DNA of 64,000 nucleotides from the NCBI RefSeq assembly GCF_902150045.1, contig NZ_CABFVU010000003.1:744001-808000 (forward strand). Reading direction: 5' to 3'. Shown piece by piece: positions 51,545 through 61,500 of the stretch (position 1 is its first letter; each line of letters starts with the position of its first letter). The notes under the pieces were generated by a model, which was given only the letters and a program-made list of their open reading frames with translations, was not told the DNA's origin and did not search any database. A program made the translations under genes and the position numbers. This DNA comes from Chitinophaga polysaccharea (GTDB taxonomy: Bacteria; Bacteroidota; Bacteroidia; Chitinophagales; Chitinophagaceae).

Positions 51545-52200
51545 GCCAGCCCTCCCCTGCTGCGATCCGCGAAATAACAATTCCCGGCAGGGTATACCGC
51601 CAGATAGATTTTATTTTACCGGGTCAGCTGGCATTTTCCCTGCTCATGGCAGGCGTATTCAGCTCCACCTTCCTCCTTTTTAATTTGCGGCACACCCTCG
51701 TACTCAAACGCATATACGTAACCCCGGTGAGCCGTGCGGCGATATTGTCCGGCGAACTGATCAGCCGGTTATTATTCCAGGTGATCTGCTTTATGATCAT
51801 CACCGCGCTTGGATACTTTGCCTTCAGTTTTACACTGGTGAACGGGCTGCTCACTTTTATGAAAATGCTGTTACTGTCTGTATTCGGGCTGGTTATTTTT
51901 ACGGGCATCGGTTTTATCATCAGCGGTATGATCCGCAATGAAAGCTCTATTGCACCGGTGACCAACACGCTTACTATGCCCCAGATATTGCTTTGCGGTT
52001 TATTTTTTCCTATAGATAATTACCCCGTATGGTTACGCAGTTTTTGCGAGCTGCTGCCGCTTACTTTTTTTGTAGATGGACTACGGAAAATTGCCTTCGA
52101 GGGTTTACACATCTGGCAGATCCCCTGGCAACCGGGAGGGCTGATTGTATGGGGAGCGCTGATTGCAGCACTATCCATCAGGTCATTCAAATGGGAATAG
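51545..52200 (+). pseudogene. ABC-2 type transporter permease, 5'-truncated
   Basis: About 218 codons of the C-terminal part: VYRQIDFILPGQLAFSLLMA, TLVLKRIYVTPVSRAAILSG, MIRNESSIAPVTNTLTMPQI, LCGLFFPIDNYPVWLRSFCE and LPLTFFVDGLRKIAFEG are the membrane segments and signature of this family. The N-terminal ~150 residues are missing and the reading frame upstream runs antisense into the IS110 fragment, with no native start. The ATPase gene is absent. Confidence 0.78.
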
Positions 52201-52304
52201 CAGGTTGTCGCGCCTGCCCCTTTTGTTGTCTTATACGGCCACCTTTTCTCTCCGGGAAGTAACCTAACTTTACATCATCTTCCTAAACATAAAAAAATTA
52301 CATC

Positions 52305-52724
52305 ATGGCAGCAGTGAATCCTTACCTGAATTTCAACGGCAACTGTGAAGAAGCCTTCAACTTTTACAAATCTGTTTTTGGAAAAGAATTCCAGACATTT
52401 TCGCGTTTTGGCGATATGGAACATTGCGCCGAAGGAGAAGAAAATAAAGTGATGCATGTGGCTTTACCACTGGCGAATGGTTCTTTTCTTTTTGGCAGCG
52501 ACCGCCCGGCTTATTATGGTCCCGGCACAGCAGGCAATCTTTTCAGTGTTGCCATTGCTGCAGAAAGTGAAGCCGAAGCCGATAAACTGTTCAATGGTCT
52601 TTCAAAGGACGGCCAGCCTACCATGCCCATGAACAAGGCGCCCTGGAATGCTTACTTCGGTATGTTAACCGATCAGTACGGCGTAACCTGGCTGATCAAC
52701 TACGACTACGGTCAGCAAAGCTGA
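52305..52724 (+). CDS. VOC family protein (PhnB/3-demethylubiquinone methyltransferase-like)
   Basis: 139 residues. Begins AAVNPYLNFNGNCEEAFNFY, the PhnB-group signature, with EENKVMHVALPLANGSFLFG, PTMPMNKAPWNAYFGMLTD and DQYGVTWLINYD at the C terminus. Glyoxalase/bleomycin-resistance fold; usually of unassigned activity. TAACTTTA about 35 bp upstream of the ATG resembles a -7 element. Ends at a strong terminator. Confidence 0.92.
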   Translation: MAAVNPYLNFNGNCEEAFNFYKSVFGKEFQTFSRFGDMEHCAEGEENKVMHVALPLANGSFLFGSDRPAYYGPGTAGNLFSVAIAAESEAEADKLFNGLSKDGQPTMPMNKAPWNAYFGMLTDQYGVTWLINYDYGQQS

Positions 52725-52743
52725 TAACTCCTGAAGAAACAGG

Positions 52744-52780
52744 CAGCCGGTTCACTCCACTGAACCGGCTGTTTTATTTA
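52744..52780 (+). terminator. intrinsic terminator
   Basis: CAGCCGGTTCA (52744-52754) and TGAACCGGCTG (52761-52771) form an 11-bp perfect stem with a 6-nt loop, then TTTTATTTA; 20 bp after the VOC stop and 30 bp before the convergent thioredoxin-like stop. Confidence 0.85.
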
Positions 52781-52809
52781 GTGTGACAGTTAAGGGGCGG
52801 CATTCACTT

Positions 52810-53952
52810 TTATGGATTGGTTATTAAAGTGGTGAGTTGTTTATCCAGTTGCTCCCCTCTCAGGTTCTTGGCAATAATTTTTCCATCCGGCGAAATCAGG
52901 TAATTGGTAGGCACCCCACGAACGCCATACCTGCGCGCCACGGCATTGTCCCAGTATTTAAGATCGGATACATGCACAAAATCCTGTAACCCGTCTTTTT
53001 CAATAGCGCCCAGCCAGGCCGCTTTTTTCCCGGGCTGATCCAGCGATACACTTAACACCATGAAGTTCTTATCATGAAATTTCTTGTAAGCCGCCACTAC
53101 ATTGGGGTTCTCAGCGCGGCAGGGACCACACCAGGAAGCCCAGAAATCCAGCAATACATACTTGCCCCTGAAATCCGACAATTTCACCGGCTTATCGTTG
53201 ATATCGTTTTGTGTAAAATCCGGTGCAGGAGCCCCGATGCCTAATGCCTTTTCTGTTTCCATCGACTGGTAAAACTCTTGTCCGGCAGGGCTTTTCTTCA
53301 ATGCTGCCGTAAGGCTGTTATACATTGGAGTAAGCTCTTTCAGGTTCATATTATTCATCACTGCCAGCTCTTTCAGGGCTACAATGCTGAAAAAAGAGTT
53401 AGGGTTTTCGCTGATAAACCTGCGCTGCAGCGCTTTCTTTTCATCAATTGCTGCATGGAAACGGGTATTCAGCTGGTTGGTAAAGGCTGTATCGCTCCGC
53501 TGCGCATCCGTAGCGCCGCCATAGTCTTTGTTGATGCCCGCCATCGCTGAATCGTACGCTGAAATAAACAGTTTATACCGGTCAAATTCCTTGTTTACCG
53601 GCGACCCGGTGATCACCGCATCACTGATATTGCCATTGCTGGCTACTGTAAACGTGGCATTGTCCAGGTACAACAGGCGCCGGTCCATATCCATCCCGTG
53701 ACCGGCAAGCCCGGCGCCGTTATGGTCTACCGTAAGCATTACCAGGTATGGCGATTTCAAGGTGCCTTTGAATTCGAAACTGCCATCTTTAATGACGGCA
53801 GAATCGAGGAAGGTTTCCCCGTTCACCCGGCGGTCCAGATAGGCTTTGGCACCCGGAGCAGTTTGCCCCACCTTGCCTTTCAGTGTATAGGCCTGCTGTG
53901 CAAAGGCCATAGCCGGCAACACAAGCGCTGCCAATAGTATCCCTGTCTTCAT
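52810..53952 (-). CDS. TlpA-like thioredoxin with N-terminal DUF4369 domain
   Basis: 380 residues. Signal ILLAALVLPAMAFAQQ, DUF4369 (YTLKGKVGQTAPGAKAYLDR to about residue 130), helical linker, and a C-terminal thioredoxin fold with GKYVLLDFWASWCGPCRAEN (active site WCGPC, about 275) and GVRGVPTNYLISPDGKIIAK (cis-Pro). Periplasmic disulfide reductase, typical for Bacteroidota; the exact client is unknown. Single gene. Confidence 0.94.
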   Translation of the reverse strand: MKTGILLAALVLPAMAFAQQAYTLKGKVGQTAPGAKAYLDRRVNGETFLDSAVIKDGSFEFKGTLKSPYLVMLTVDHNGAGLAGHGMDMDRRLLYLDNATFTVASNGNISDAVITGSPVNKEFDRYKLFISAYDSAMAGINKDYGGATDAQRSDTAFTNQLNTRFHAAIDEKKALQRRFISENPNSFFSIVALKELAVMNNMNLKELTPMYNSLTAALKKSPAGQEFYQSMETEKALGIGAPAPDFTQNDINDKPVKLSDFRGKYVLLDFWASWCGPCRAENPNVVAAYKKFHDKNFMVLSVSLDQPGKKAAWLGAIEKDGLQDFVHVSDLKYWDNAVARRYGVRGVPTNYLISPDGKIIAKNLRGEQLDKQLTTLITNP

Positions 53953-54210
53953 AAATTAACTGTATAACGTTGGTTTATGACAGATAAAGCAGAAAGTCGC
54001 CCGGATCTTAGCGTTATCCCGCTTTTTTTTTCTGCTGCCCGCCGGGCCTGCATGGGATTTAACAGTAGTTAACATTGTCATAATAAACTAATTAGCATTA
54101 TTACCGTCCAATAACCCGTAGCCAGCTACCGGATAATTATCGCCCGTTTCTGAACAATACAATTAAACGGATAGTTACTCATAGTACCTGATTGCTGTCT
54201 GTATTATTTA

Positions 54211-55365
54211 ATGAACCGTAAAAACGCTATGAGCCGATCTACAATTGCACTTTTGCTGCTGGTATGCTGTGCCTGCAGGAACAACAAGCAAGGCAGTACA
54301 AAAAACACCGTAAAGCCCTACCCTGTTATTGTACTGCAACCCAAAAATGCCATCATCAACGCTGATTATCCCGCTACTATCCAGGGTATCCAGAACATCG
54401 AGATCCGCCCCAAGATAGATGGATATGTGGACGCCATTTACATTGATGAAGGCGCCACCGTAAAAAAAGGACAGCTGCTGTTCCGGATCAGCGCCCCCCA
54501 GTATGAGCAAAACGTAAACACTGCACAGGCCAATATCAAAATTGCCGTGGCAGATGTAAATGCAGCGCAGATGCAGCTGAACAAAGTAAAACCGCTGGTA
54601 GAAAAAGATATCATCAGCGCTTACGAACTGGAAGCCGCGGCATATAACCTGCAATCCAAACAGGCCGCGCTGGCCCAGGCACAGGCTGCGCTTAACAATG
54701 CCAAAACCAATCTTAGCTATACTACTATTTACAGTCCTGCTGATGGCGTAGTAGGCATATTGCCATACAAGATCGGCAGCCTGGTGAACAGTACTACTAC
54801 TAACCCACTCACCACCGTTTCCAATATTACGCAGATCTACGCCTACTTTTCTATCAACGAAAGACAGGGGCTCGATTTCTTCCTGGCTTCCAAAGGAGCT
54901 ACCATGCAGGAAAAACTGGCTACGCTGCCACCGGTAACACTGGTGCTGGCCAATGGCATTGTATTGCCCAGGCAGGGCCGCGTGGAAACTGCCAGTGGTT
55001 TGATCAACCCTTCCACGGGCGCCCTTAATATGCGGGCCACCTTCTCCAATCCGGATGGACTGGTACGCAGCGGCAGCAGCGCTATTGTAAGGATACCCCA
55101 GCCGATAGATACGGCCTTGCTGGTGCCACAAAAGGCAACCTTCCAGATCCAGGGTAAACTGTTTGTGTATGTAGTGGATGCAGATAATAAAGTAAGATCA
55201 GTAGACATAGGCTCCAATGCCAGCGCCGCCGGGCAGTCGTTTGTAGTACAGCATGGCGTGAAAAAGGGCGATAAAATAGTAGTAGACGGGATCAGTAACC
55301 TGCGGGAAGACCAGGTGATCAACCCCCGCCCTGTAAACGCCGACAGTGTTTACAACAGTCTCTGA
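54211..55365 (+). CDS. RND efflux periplasmic adaptor (membrane fusion) lipoprotein
   Basis: 384 residues. Lipobox signal STIALLLLVCCACRNN (Cys about 19-21); lipoyl/biotinyl-like hairpin halves GYVDAIYIDEGATVKKGQLL and YTTIYSPADGVVGILPYKIG around an alpha-hairpin (about 90-160); beta-barrel region NISQIYAYFSINERQ-like and GLVRSGSSAIVRIPQPIDTA; C-terminal membrane-proximal domain. An alternative ATG at 54229 fits the signal equally well. First gene of a three-gene efflux operon. Confidence 0.94.
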   Translation: MNRKNAMSRSTIALLLLVCCACRNNKQGSTKNTVKPYPVIVLQPKNAIINADYPATIQGIQNIEIRPKIDGYVDAIYIDEGATVKKGQLLFRISAPQYEQNVNTAQANIKIAVADVNAAQMQLNKVKPLVEKDIISAYELEAAAYNLQSKQAALAQAQAALNNAKTNLSYTTIYSPADGVVGILPYKIGSLVNSTTTNPLTTVSNITQIYAYFSINERQGLDFFLASKGATMQEKLATLPPVTLVLANGIVLPRQGRVETASGLINPSTGALNMRATFSNPDGLVRSGSSAIVRIPQPIDTALLVPQKATFQIQGKLFVYVVDADNKVRSVDIGSNASAAGQSFVVQHGVKKGDKIVVDGISNLREDQVINPRPVNADSVYNSL

Positions 55366-55383
55366 TCCATTTAAAACAACATC

Positions 55384-58300
55384 ATGCTAAAAAGATTTAT
55401 AGAGCGGCCGGTATTGTCAACAGTAGTGTCGATAATTATTGTTACACTGGGTATATTGGGACTGGTATCACTGCCCATTTCCCAGTATCCTGATATAGCT
55501 CCTCCCACCATACAGGTGCAAACTTCCTACAGCGGCGCCAATGCCGATGTGGTACTGAAAAGCGTGGTAGTACCGCTGGAACAGCAGATCAATGGCGTAG
55601 AGAACATGGACTATATCACCTCCACCGCCGGTAACGACGGATCAGCAAATATTACCGTTAGTTTCAAAATAGGCAGCGATCCGAATATGGCCGCGGTAAA
55701 TGTACAAAACGCCGTAGCCCGCGCCACGCCGCTGCTGCCGCAGGAAGTAACCCGCTCCGGCGTTACCGTGCAAAAGAAACAGACCAGTAACCTGCTCATC
55801 TTTTCCATTTACAGTACCAACCCCTCTTTTGATCAAACCTTCCTGCAAAATTATACTGATATAAATATCACACCGGTGATCAAGCGTATCCCCGGTGTGG
55901 GCGATGCCTCCGCCTCAGGTAACATGGACTATTCCATGCGGATCTGGCTCAACACCCAGGCGATGGCCTCATACGGACTGGTGCCGGCCGATATTACCGC
56001 CGCACTGGCAGAACAGAATATCCAGGCCGCACCCGGCCAGTTCGGGGAAAGCGGCGGGCAATCCTTTCAGTATGTGATCAGGTACCCCGGCACCCTCATT
56101 GATACCACCCAGTTTGGTAACATCGTACTGCGCTCCAACCTGCGCAGCCGCCTGCTGCGCCTGAAGGATGTGGCCCGCATAGAGCTGGGCGCCCTCAGCT
56201 ATTTCAACAGCACCCGTACCAACGGCTATCCCGCAGTTTCGGTGAGCGTGGCACAGGTAGCAGGTTCCAACGCCCGCGATGTGATCACGCAAACGCTGAA
56301 GGTAATGGAAGACGCTTCCAAAACTTTTCCCAAAGGCGTGAAATACGTGGTACTGCAAAATGTAGACGACTTCCTCACGGCCTCTATCGATAAAGTATTG
56401 CATACGCTGGTAGAAGCATTTATACTGGTATTTTTGGTGGTATTTATTTTCCTGCAGGATTTCCGCTCCACGCTGATACCCGCCATATCCGTTCCGGTGG
56501 CTATTATAGGCACTTTCTTCTTCCTTAAGCTGTTTGGCTTTACCATTAACCTGCTTACCCTTTTTGCCCTGATCCTGGCCATTGGTATAGTAGTAGATGA
56601 TGCTATTGTAATTGTGGAAGCTGTACATGCCCGTTTGGATACCGGTTATAAATCGGCCCGCAAGGCAAGTATTGATGCACTGGACGAAATATCCGGCGCT
56701 ATTGTTTCTATTACCCTGGTTATGTCGGCAGTGTTTATCCCGGTTAGTTTTATAGGCGGCTCCTCCGGTATTTTCTATAAGCAGTTCGGCCTTACACTGG
56801 CCATTGCCATTGTGCTTTCTGCTATCAACGCACTTACACTAAGTCCTGCACTTTGTGCTATTTTCCTCCGGCCTCACGGGAAGGAACATACGAAAATGGG
56901 CTTCCTGCAACGTTTTTATAAGGCATTCAACGCGGCCTTTGAGAAAATGACCAGGCGTTATACCAGTTCCCTGCGGTTCTTCAGCAAACGGAAATGGATA
57001 CCGCTTACCATACTGGGCGTTTTCTGTGTGGGTCTTTTCATCCTCTCCAAAACAACGCCTACCGCTTTCGTGCCGGAAGAAGATCTCGGCACCATTAACT
57101 GTAATATCAGTTTACCACCGGATGCCTCCCTGGAACGCACTGATATAGTGACACGTAAAATTGAAAAGATCGCGGCTACCGTGCCCGAAATCAACAACGT
57201 ACTGGCGGTTACCGGCCGCGGACAATTATCCGGCACCGGCAGTAACTATGCCATGGTGGTAATGCGGCTGATCCCCTGGAGCCAGCGCAAACGCGACATC
57301 CAGCAGATTATCAGGGAGCTGAATAAGAAAACAGCGGATATGACGGAAGCGGAGATTAAATTCTTTGCGCCAGGTACCATCCAGGGTTTCGGCGCTTCCA
57401 ACGGCTTCGCCTTCCAGCTGCAGGATAAGACCGGCGGCGATATTGCGCACTTCTTTAAGGTAAGCAAAGACTTCCTCTCCGTGCTGGGCGAAAGACCGGA
57501 GATCCAGTTTGCCACCACCTCTTTTAACCCGAACTTCCCCCAATACCAGATGAACGTAAATGTGCCGAAGATCAAGGATGCGGGGCTGAATGTAACAGAT
57601 ATCACCAATGCCATGCAGGGATATTTTGGCGGCATCTACGCCTCCAATTTCAACCAGTTTGGACAGCAATACCGTGTAATGGTACAGGCATCACCTGAGT
57701 TCAGGGTAACGCAGGAAAGCCTTAATGCCGTGTTTGTGCGCACTTCCGAGGGCGTAATGGTACCCATCACAGAGTTTGTAAGCCTGTCGCAAACCTACGG
57801 CCCGCAGGCTATTACAAGGTTTAACCTGTTCAACTCCATCAGTATCAACGGTACGCCAAACGCCGGTGTCAGCTCAGGGGAAGCCATCAAAGCCATCCAG
57901 CAGTCGGCCGCAGAAACATTGCCCACCGGCTTTGGCTTTGAGTTTTCGGGGCTTAGCCGTGAAGAGCTAGCAGGCGGCAGCCAAACGATCTTCATTTTCC
58001 TGCTATGCCTCATTTTCGTGTACCTGCTGCTCAGCGCCCAGTACGAAAGTTACCTGCTGCCTTTCGCTATCCTGCTGGCCATACCAGTGGGCATTTTCGG
58101 GGCCTTCCTCTTTGCACAGATCTTTGGTATCAGCAACAACATTTATGTACAGATCACCCTGATCATGCTGATAGGATTGCTTGCTAAAAATGCGATCCTG
58201 ATAGTAGAATACGCCGCAGAAAGAAGACGGGCAGGGATGAGCATTGCGGAAGCCGCAGTAAGCGGCGCGCAGGCCAGGTTACGGCCTATCCTGATGACCT

Positions 58301-58530
58301 CCTTCGCCTTCATCCTCGGGCTGATCCCCCTGATGCTGGCCACCGGCGCAGGAGCCAACGGCAACCGCTCCATAGGTACCGGCGCTGTTGGAGGAATGCT
58401 TGTGGGCACCGTATTCGGCGTATTCATCACGCCCACCTTGTTTATCATCTTCCAAACCTTACAGGAAAAGGTTAAACGCGCACCGGAGCAGGAAGAAGAG
58501 GAGGAAGAAAATCTATCACCGGTATCTTAA
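55384..58530 (+). CDS. RND multidrug efflux permease (HAE1 family)
   Basis: 1048 residues. Twelve-TM RND pump: FIERPVLSTVVSIIIVTLGI start, PISQYPDIAPPTIQVQTSYS and VVPLEQQINGVENMDYITST in the first porter domain, TM4 LFALILAIGIVVDDAIVIVE with the paired Asp of the proton relay, and second half GRGQLSGTGSNYAMVV, ITLIMLIGLLAKNAILIVEY (TM10 Lys) and GTVFGVFITPTLFIIF (TM12). Full length for the family. Inner-membrane pump that couples proton entry to drug efflux with the adaptor upstream and the outer-membrane channel downstream. Confidence 0.96.
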   Translation: MLKRFIERPVLSTVVSIIIVTLGILGLVSLPISQYPDIAPPTIQVQTSYSGANADVVLKSVVVPLEQQINGVENMDYITSTAGNDGSANITVSFKIGSDPNMAAVNVQNAVARATPLLPQEVTRSGVTVQKKQTSNLLIFSIYSTNPSFDQTFLQNYTDINITPVIKRIPGVGDASASGNMDYSMRIWLNTQAMASYGLVPADITAALAEQNIQAAPGQFGESGGQSFQYVIRYPGTLIDTTQFGNIVLRSNLRSRLLRLKDVARIELGALSYFNSTRTNGYPAVSVSVAQVAGSNARDVITQTLKVMEDASKTFPKGVKYVVLQNVDDFLTASIDKVLHTLVEAFILVFLVVFIFLQDFRSTLIPAISVPVAIIGTFFFLKLFGFTINLLTLFALILAIGIVVDDAIVIVEAVHARLDTGYKSARKASIDALDEISGAIVSITLVMSAVFIPVSFIGGSSGIFYKQFGLTLAIAIVLSAINALTLSPALCAIFLRPHGKEHTKMGFLQRFYKAFNAAFEKMTRRYTSSLRFFSKRKWIPLTILGVFCVGLFILSKTTPTAFVPEEDLGTINCNISLPPDASLERTDIVTRKIEKIAATVPEINNVLAVTGRGQLSGTGSNYAMVVMRLIPWSQRKRDIQQIIRELNKKTADMTEAEIKFFAPGTIQGFGASNGFAFQLQDKTGGDIAHFFKVSKDFLSVLGERPEIQFATTSFNPNFPQYQMNVNVPKIKDAGLNVTDITNAMQGYFGGIYASNFNQFGQQYRVMVQASPEFRVTQESLNAVFVRTSEGVMVPITEFVSLSQTYGPQAITRFNLFNSISINGTPNAGVSSGEAIKAIQQSAAETLPTGFGFEFSGLSREELAGGSQTIFIFLLCLIFVYLLLSAQYESYLLPFAILLAIPVGIFGAFLFAQIFGISNNIYVQITLIMLIGLLAKNAILIVEYAAERRRAGMSIAEAAVSGAQARLRPILMTSFAFILGLIPLMLATGAGANGNRSIGTGAVGGMLVGTVFGVFITPTLFIIFQTLQEKVKRAPEQEEEEEENLSPVS

Positions 58531-58567
58531 AAAAAATCTGCCGCAGGCAGTTATCAAAACAGGTAAT

Positions 58568-59953
58568 ATGAACGGTCGAAACAGCATATATATTCTACTT
58601 TCTTTCATCCTGGCAGGATGCATTACTGCCTGCCGTATCACAAAGCCCTACCAGCCTCCCGCCATCACAGAGAATAACCTGTACCGGGATGTGAATACAA
58701 CAGACACCAACAGTATTGCCAGGGTTCACTGGAAGGAAATTTTTACGGATACGCTTTTACAACAGCTGATCGCTACCGGTATCCGTAACAATTTGGACCT
58801 GCAGGTGGCATGGTCACGCATGCGGCAGGCGGAAGCCAGTTACGCCCAAAGCAGGCAGGCGCTGTATCCTGCGGTAAGCGGGAACGTAAGCGCTGCTTAT
58901 GCAGGCGCCTCCAATCAACAACGTACAGGCAGAACCGTTATACCCCAGCAATACAACGCCGGGCTGACCGCTACCTGGGAAGCAGACATATGGGGCAGGC
59001 TGCGCAGCAACAAACGCGCAGGCCTGGCCGCTCTCCTGCAGGCTACTGCCAATGCCCGGGCGGTACAAACAGGGCTTATTGCCAGCATTGCCACTAACTA
59101 CTACAACCTTATGGCGCTGGATCAGCAACTGAAAATTACACAGCAAACCGTGGTGAACTGGCAAGCTACCGTGGAGGTAATGAAGGAACTGAAAAAAGGC
59201 GATGTGGTAACCGGTGCAGCAGTAGTACAAAGTGAGGCCAGCAGGTATGCCGCTGAAGTAACAATTCCTGATCTGAAACAATCGATCCGTGAAACAGAGA
59301 ACCAGCTGAACCTGTTGCTGGGACAGCCCCCCGGGCCTATTGCCCGCAGCGGGCTTGACGACCAGCAACCGCTGATGCTGCTGAAAACAGGCGTGCCGGC
59401 GCAATTGCTGGCCAATCGCCCTGATGTGCAGGCCGCTGAATACAACCTGCGCTATTACTACGAATTAACAAATGTAGCCCGCGCTTATTTTTATCCCGCG
59501 CTTACTATTTCAGCCTCGGGAGGTTACGCCAGTTACCTGTCTCTCACCGGGCCAGGCTCCTGGATCAGCAATCTCACGGCGGGTTTAACACAGCCTATCT
59601 TTAACCAGGGCATTAATAAAACACGCCTGAAAGTAGCAAAGGAACAACAGGAACAGGCCGCACTGGATTTCCGCACTTCGGTATTAACAGCCGGGCAGGA
59701 AGTATCCAACGCGTTATACTCTTACCAGACGGCAGTGGAAAAAGGCAACTCGCGGCGCTTACAGCTGCAAAACCTGCAACTATCAGTAGAATATACACAG
59801 GAACTGGTGAGATATGGATTTGCCAACTATACGGAGGTATTGAATGCGCAGCAAAACCTATTATCGGCGCAGCTGAGCAGGATCAACGATCACTTGCAGC
59901 AATTGCAGGCAGTGGTGTTCCTATACAGGGCGCTGGGCGGCGGCTGGCAGTAA
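58568..59953 (+). CDS. RND efflux outer-membrane factor (NodT/TolC-type) lipoprotein
   Basis: 461 residues from the ATG at 58568 (the frame is open upstream inside the permease gene). Lipobox signal [16 protein letters not shown], then two OEP repeats: [39 protein letters not shown] and [18 protein letters not shown], with [19 protein letters not shown] and the final [15 protein letters not shown] helices. Forms the trimeric exit duct for the RND pump. The 3' end overlaps the convergent ClpP gene by 33 bp. Confidence 0.95.
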   Translation: MNGRNSIYILLSFILAGCITACRITKPYQPPAITENNLYRDVNTTDTNSIARVHWKEIFTDTLLQQLIATGIRNNLDLQVAWSRMRQAEASYAQSRQALYPAVSGNVSAAYAGASNQQRTGRTVIPQQYNAGLTATWEADIWGRLRSNKRAGLAALLQATANARAVQTGLIASIATNYYNLMALDQQLKITQQTVVNWQATVEVMKELKKGDVVTGAAVVQSEASRYAAEVTIPDLKQSIRETENQLNLLLGQPPGPIARSGLDDQQPLMLLKTGVPAQLLANRPDVQAAEYNLRYYYELTNVARAYFYPALTISASGGYASYLSLTGPGSWISNLTAGLTQPIFNQGINKTRLKVAKEQQEQAALDFRTSVLTAGQEVSNALYSYQTAVEKGNSRRLQLQNLQLSVEYTQELVRYGFANYTEVLNAQQNLLSAQLSRINDHLQQLQAVVFLYRALGGGWQ

Positions 59954-60559
59954 CTCCTGCCGGAAGGCGATGGCAGGTATGGTGGCCGTGCTGTTCAGCA
60001 CCTCGTCTACCAGCCCGAAATCGCGGGCTTCGGCTGCATCCATGAAATGATCGTTCCTGAATGCATACGCCACTTCTTCTACTGAACGGCCAGACTGTAA
60101 GGCGATCAGCTGGGAAAGCTTGTCCTGCAGCCGGCCCTGTTCATTAAAAGCGATCCGCACATCTTCTGTATAACCTTTGGCGCCGCCGCTGGCGGGATGC
60201 ATGTGAATAGTGGTGTTAGGCAGCGCATAACGTTGCCCGCTGGCGCCGGCCGTGAGGATAACAGTGCCCATGCTGCCGGTGAAGCCCATAGCCGTTGTAG
60301 ATACGGGCGACTTCAGCATTTTCATGGTATCATAAATTGCCATGCCGGCGTAAATCACGCCACCCGGGCTGTTGATATACATATTGATGGGCCGGTGGTT
60401 TTCGCTGTCGAGGTACAGCAGCTGCGCCACTATGAGATTAGCCACCTGGTCGTCGATGGCTGTGCCCAGAAAAATAATCCGCTCCTTCAGGAGCAGGCTG
60501 TATATATCAAACGCACCGCGGCTTTCACCGTCGATAACCGTAGGAACAAGAAAGGCCAT
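59921..60559 (-). CDS. ClpP-type serine protease (accessory paralogue)
   Basis: 212 residues from the ATG at 60559 ([20 protein letters not shown]); the frame is open further upstream but lacks family sequence. Catalytic Ser in [14 protein letters not shown] (about 110, where ClpP normally has AASMGA), catalytic His in [10 protein letters not shown] (about 135) and the Asp region [20 protein letters not shown] (about 185). [19 protein letters not shown] is canonical. The altered SMG and His neighbourhoods set it apart from housekeeping ClpP. It forms a unit with the two genes upstream (1-nt gap to the anti-sigma-like gene), hence it may degrade that protein. Confidence 0.9.
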   Translation of the reverse strand: MAFLVPTVIDGESRGAFDIYSLLLKERIIFLGTAIDDQVANLIVAQLLYLDSENHRPINMYINSPGGVIYAGMAIYDTMKMLKSPVSTTAMGFTGSMGTVILTAGASGQRYALPNTTIHMHPASGGAKGYTEDVRIAFNEQGRLQDKLSQLIALQSGRSVEEVAYAFRNDHFMDAAEARDFGLVDEVLNSTATIPAIAFRQELLPAAAQRPV

Positions 60560-60560
60560 G

Positions 60561-60818
60561 TTATGTAAAAATAGAAGTGATGGAATTGTTGAAAGAAGTA
60601 TCCTGCATAAGGCGCTGGAAAAGCTGGTCCAGTTCGCGGCGCTTTTCTTCCCGCGCAAGCCAGCGTACCAGCTGTAACGTTTTCCGCTGGTAGCGTACCT
60701 TTTCACGCAATGCCGGCGCCGCCAGCATCCGGGCCTGGAATACCAGCCGGGAGGCAGCGGGCATTTCCCGCAGCAGGTACTGTTCTATTTGCTGCGCTTC
60801 AGCTAACTGTTTCCGCAT
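60561..60818 (-). CDS. anti-sigma-like small helical protein
   Basis: 85 residues, no TM segment. [20 protein letters not shown] followed by [20 protein letters not shown] recalls the N-terminal helical domain of Bacteroidota anti-sigma factors (I-x-x-Y-L-x-G-x-L-x-x-E...F...L...L). The gene overlaps the sigma gene by 20 bp and lies 1 nt before ClpP, so the three are co-translated. It probably binds the sigma factor; this assignment rests on pattern and position, not clear homology. Confidence 0.65.
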   Translation of the reverse strand: MRKQLAEAQQIEQYLLREMPAASRLVFQARMLAAPALREKVRYQRKTLQLVRWLAREEKRRELDQLFQRLMQDTSFNNSITSIFT

Positions 60819-61320
60819 AATCCGACTGTTTAATCTGTTCCCTTACTTTTTCCAGGCATTTATATTTCTGCACACTGGCAGAATGCTGTGTTTTGAAATT
60901 AAAGTCTTCCGCTATTTCCTGTATGGAAAGATGATCGTAATAAAATGCGCGCAGCAGCTGCAAGCACCGTTTGCCGGCGGCCTTCACATACTCCAGCACC
61001 GGTTTGGCCACCGGTGGCGGCGCATAATAATCTGCCGGCACCCCAATATCGCCGTCCATGTCGTCCAGCGGAATATGAGGGCCTGATCGTTTCAGTTTGC
61101 GGATGCCCAGTATCCTGGCAATACCGCCGATATAAGCCGCTGCCGGTACTTCGGGAGGCAGTTTGTTTTGCTGTTTTTTTTCGAGATAGATGATAACAGC
61201 ATCCTGGAATATATCTTTGGCCATCTCCAGGTTGCCGCCCATCCGGTATATGGCTGCTGCCACACGAGGCAGGGTATTCCGGTATATTTCCTCCAGCCAT
61301 TGATCTTCCTGAGTACGCAT
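60799..61320 (-). CDS. ECF-like RNA polymerase sigma factor
   Basis: 173 residues from the ATG at 61320 (longer frame open to 61368). Region 2: WLEEIYRNTLPRVAAAIYRM and MAKDIFQDAVIIYLEKKQQN; region 4: GKRCLQLLRAFYYDHLSIQE, IAEDFNFKTQHSASVQKYKC (HTH). Between them a Pro-rich linker (ADYYAPPPVAKPVLE). No FecR or SusC gene adjoins; instead the next genes encode the small anti-sigma-like protein and ClpP. It diverges from the ABC-F gene, with about 70 bp between the sigma start and the ABC-F -7 box. Confidence 0.85.
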   Translation of the reverse strand: MRTQEDQWLEEIYRNTLPRVAAAIYRMGGNLEMAKDIFQDAVIIYLEKKQQNKLPPEVPAAAYIGGIARILGIRKLKRSGPHIPLDDMDGDIGVPADYYAPPPVAKPVLEYVKAAGKRCLQLLRAFYYDHLSIQEIAEDFNFKTQHSASVQKYKCLEKVREQIKQSDYAETVS

Positions 61321-61389
61321 ATGAGCCTGGTTTTTATATACTAGTGTCAGAAACCAACTGGATATCACCTAAAATTTAAGATTTTTTTT

Positions 61390-61500
61390 TACCTTTGCCT
61401 CACAATGTGATCAATATCCTACATACAATAGCGGGCTGAAGCCCTTATACATGCCGCTCCGGCGTGTTTTATCTCCCGTTTCCATAACTTTTTTTTACAA
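61390..61500 (+). promoter_or_regulatory. promoter and structured leader of the ABC-F gene (attenuator-like)
   Basis: Exact -7 box TACCTTTG at 61390-61397, about 240 bp before the ABC-F start. The leader holds a small hairpin GGGCT-GA-AGCCC (61433-61444) and a terminator-like hairpin ACATGCCG-CTC-CGGCGTGT (61449-61467, one G-U) followed by TTT, and another T-run at 61489-61496. A short frame, ATG at 61554 to TAA at 61716-61718 (54 codons), overlaps the ABC-F start in another frame. Together they look like the attenuation leaders of antibiotic-resistance ABC-F genes. Confidence 0.55.
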
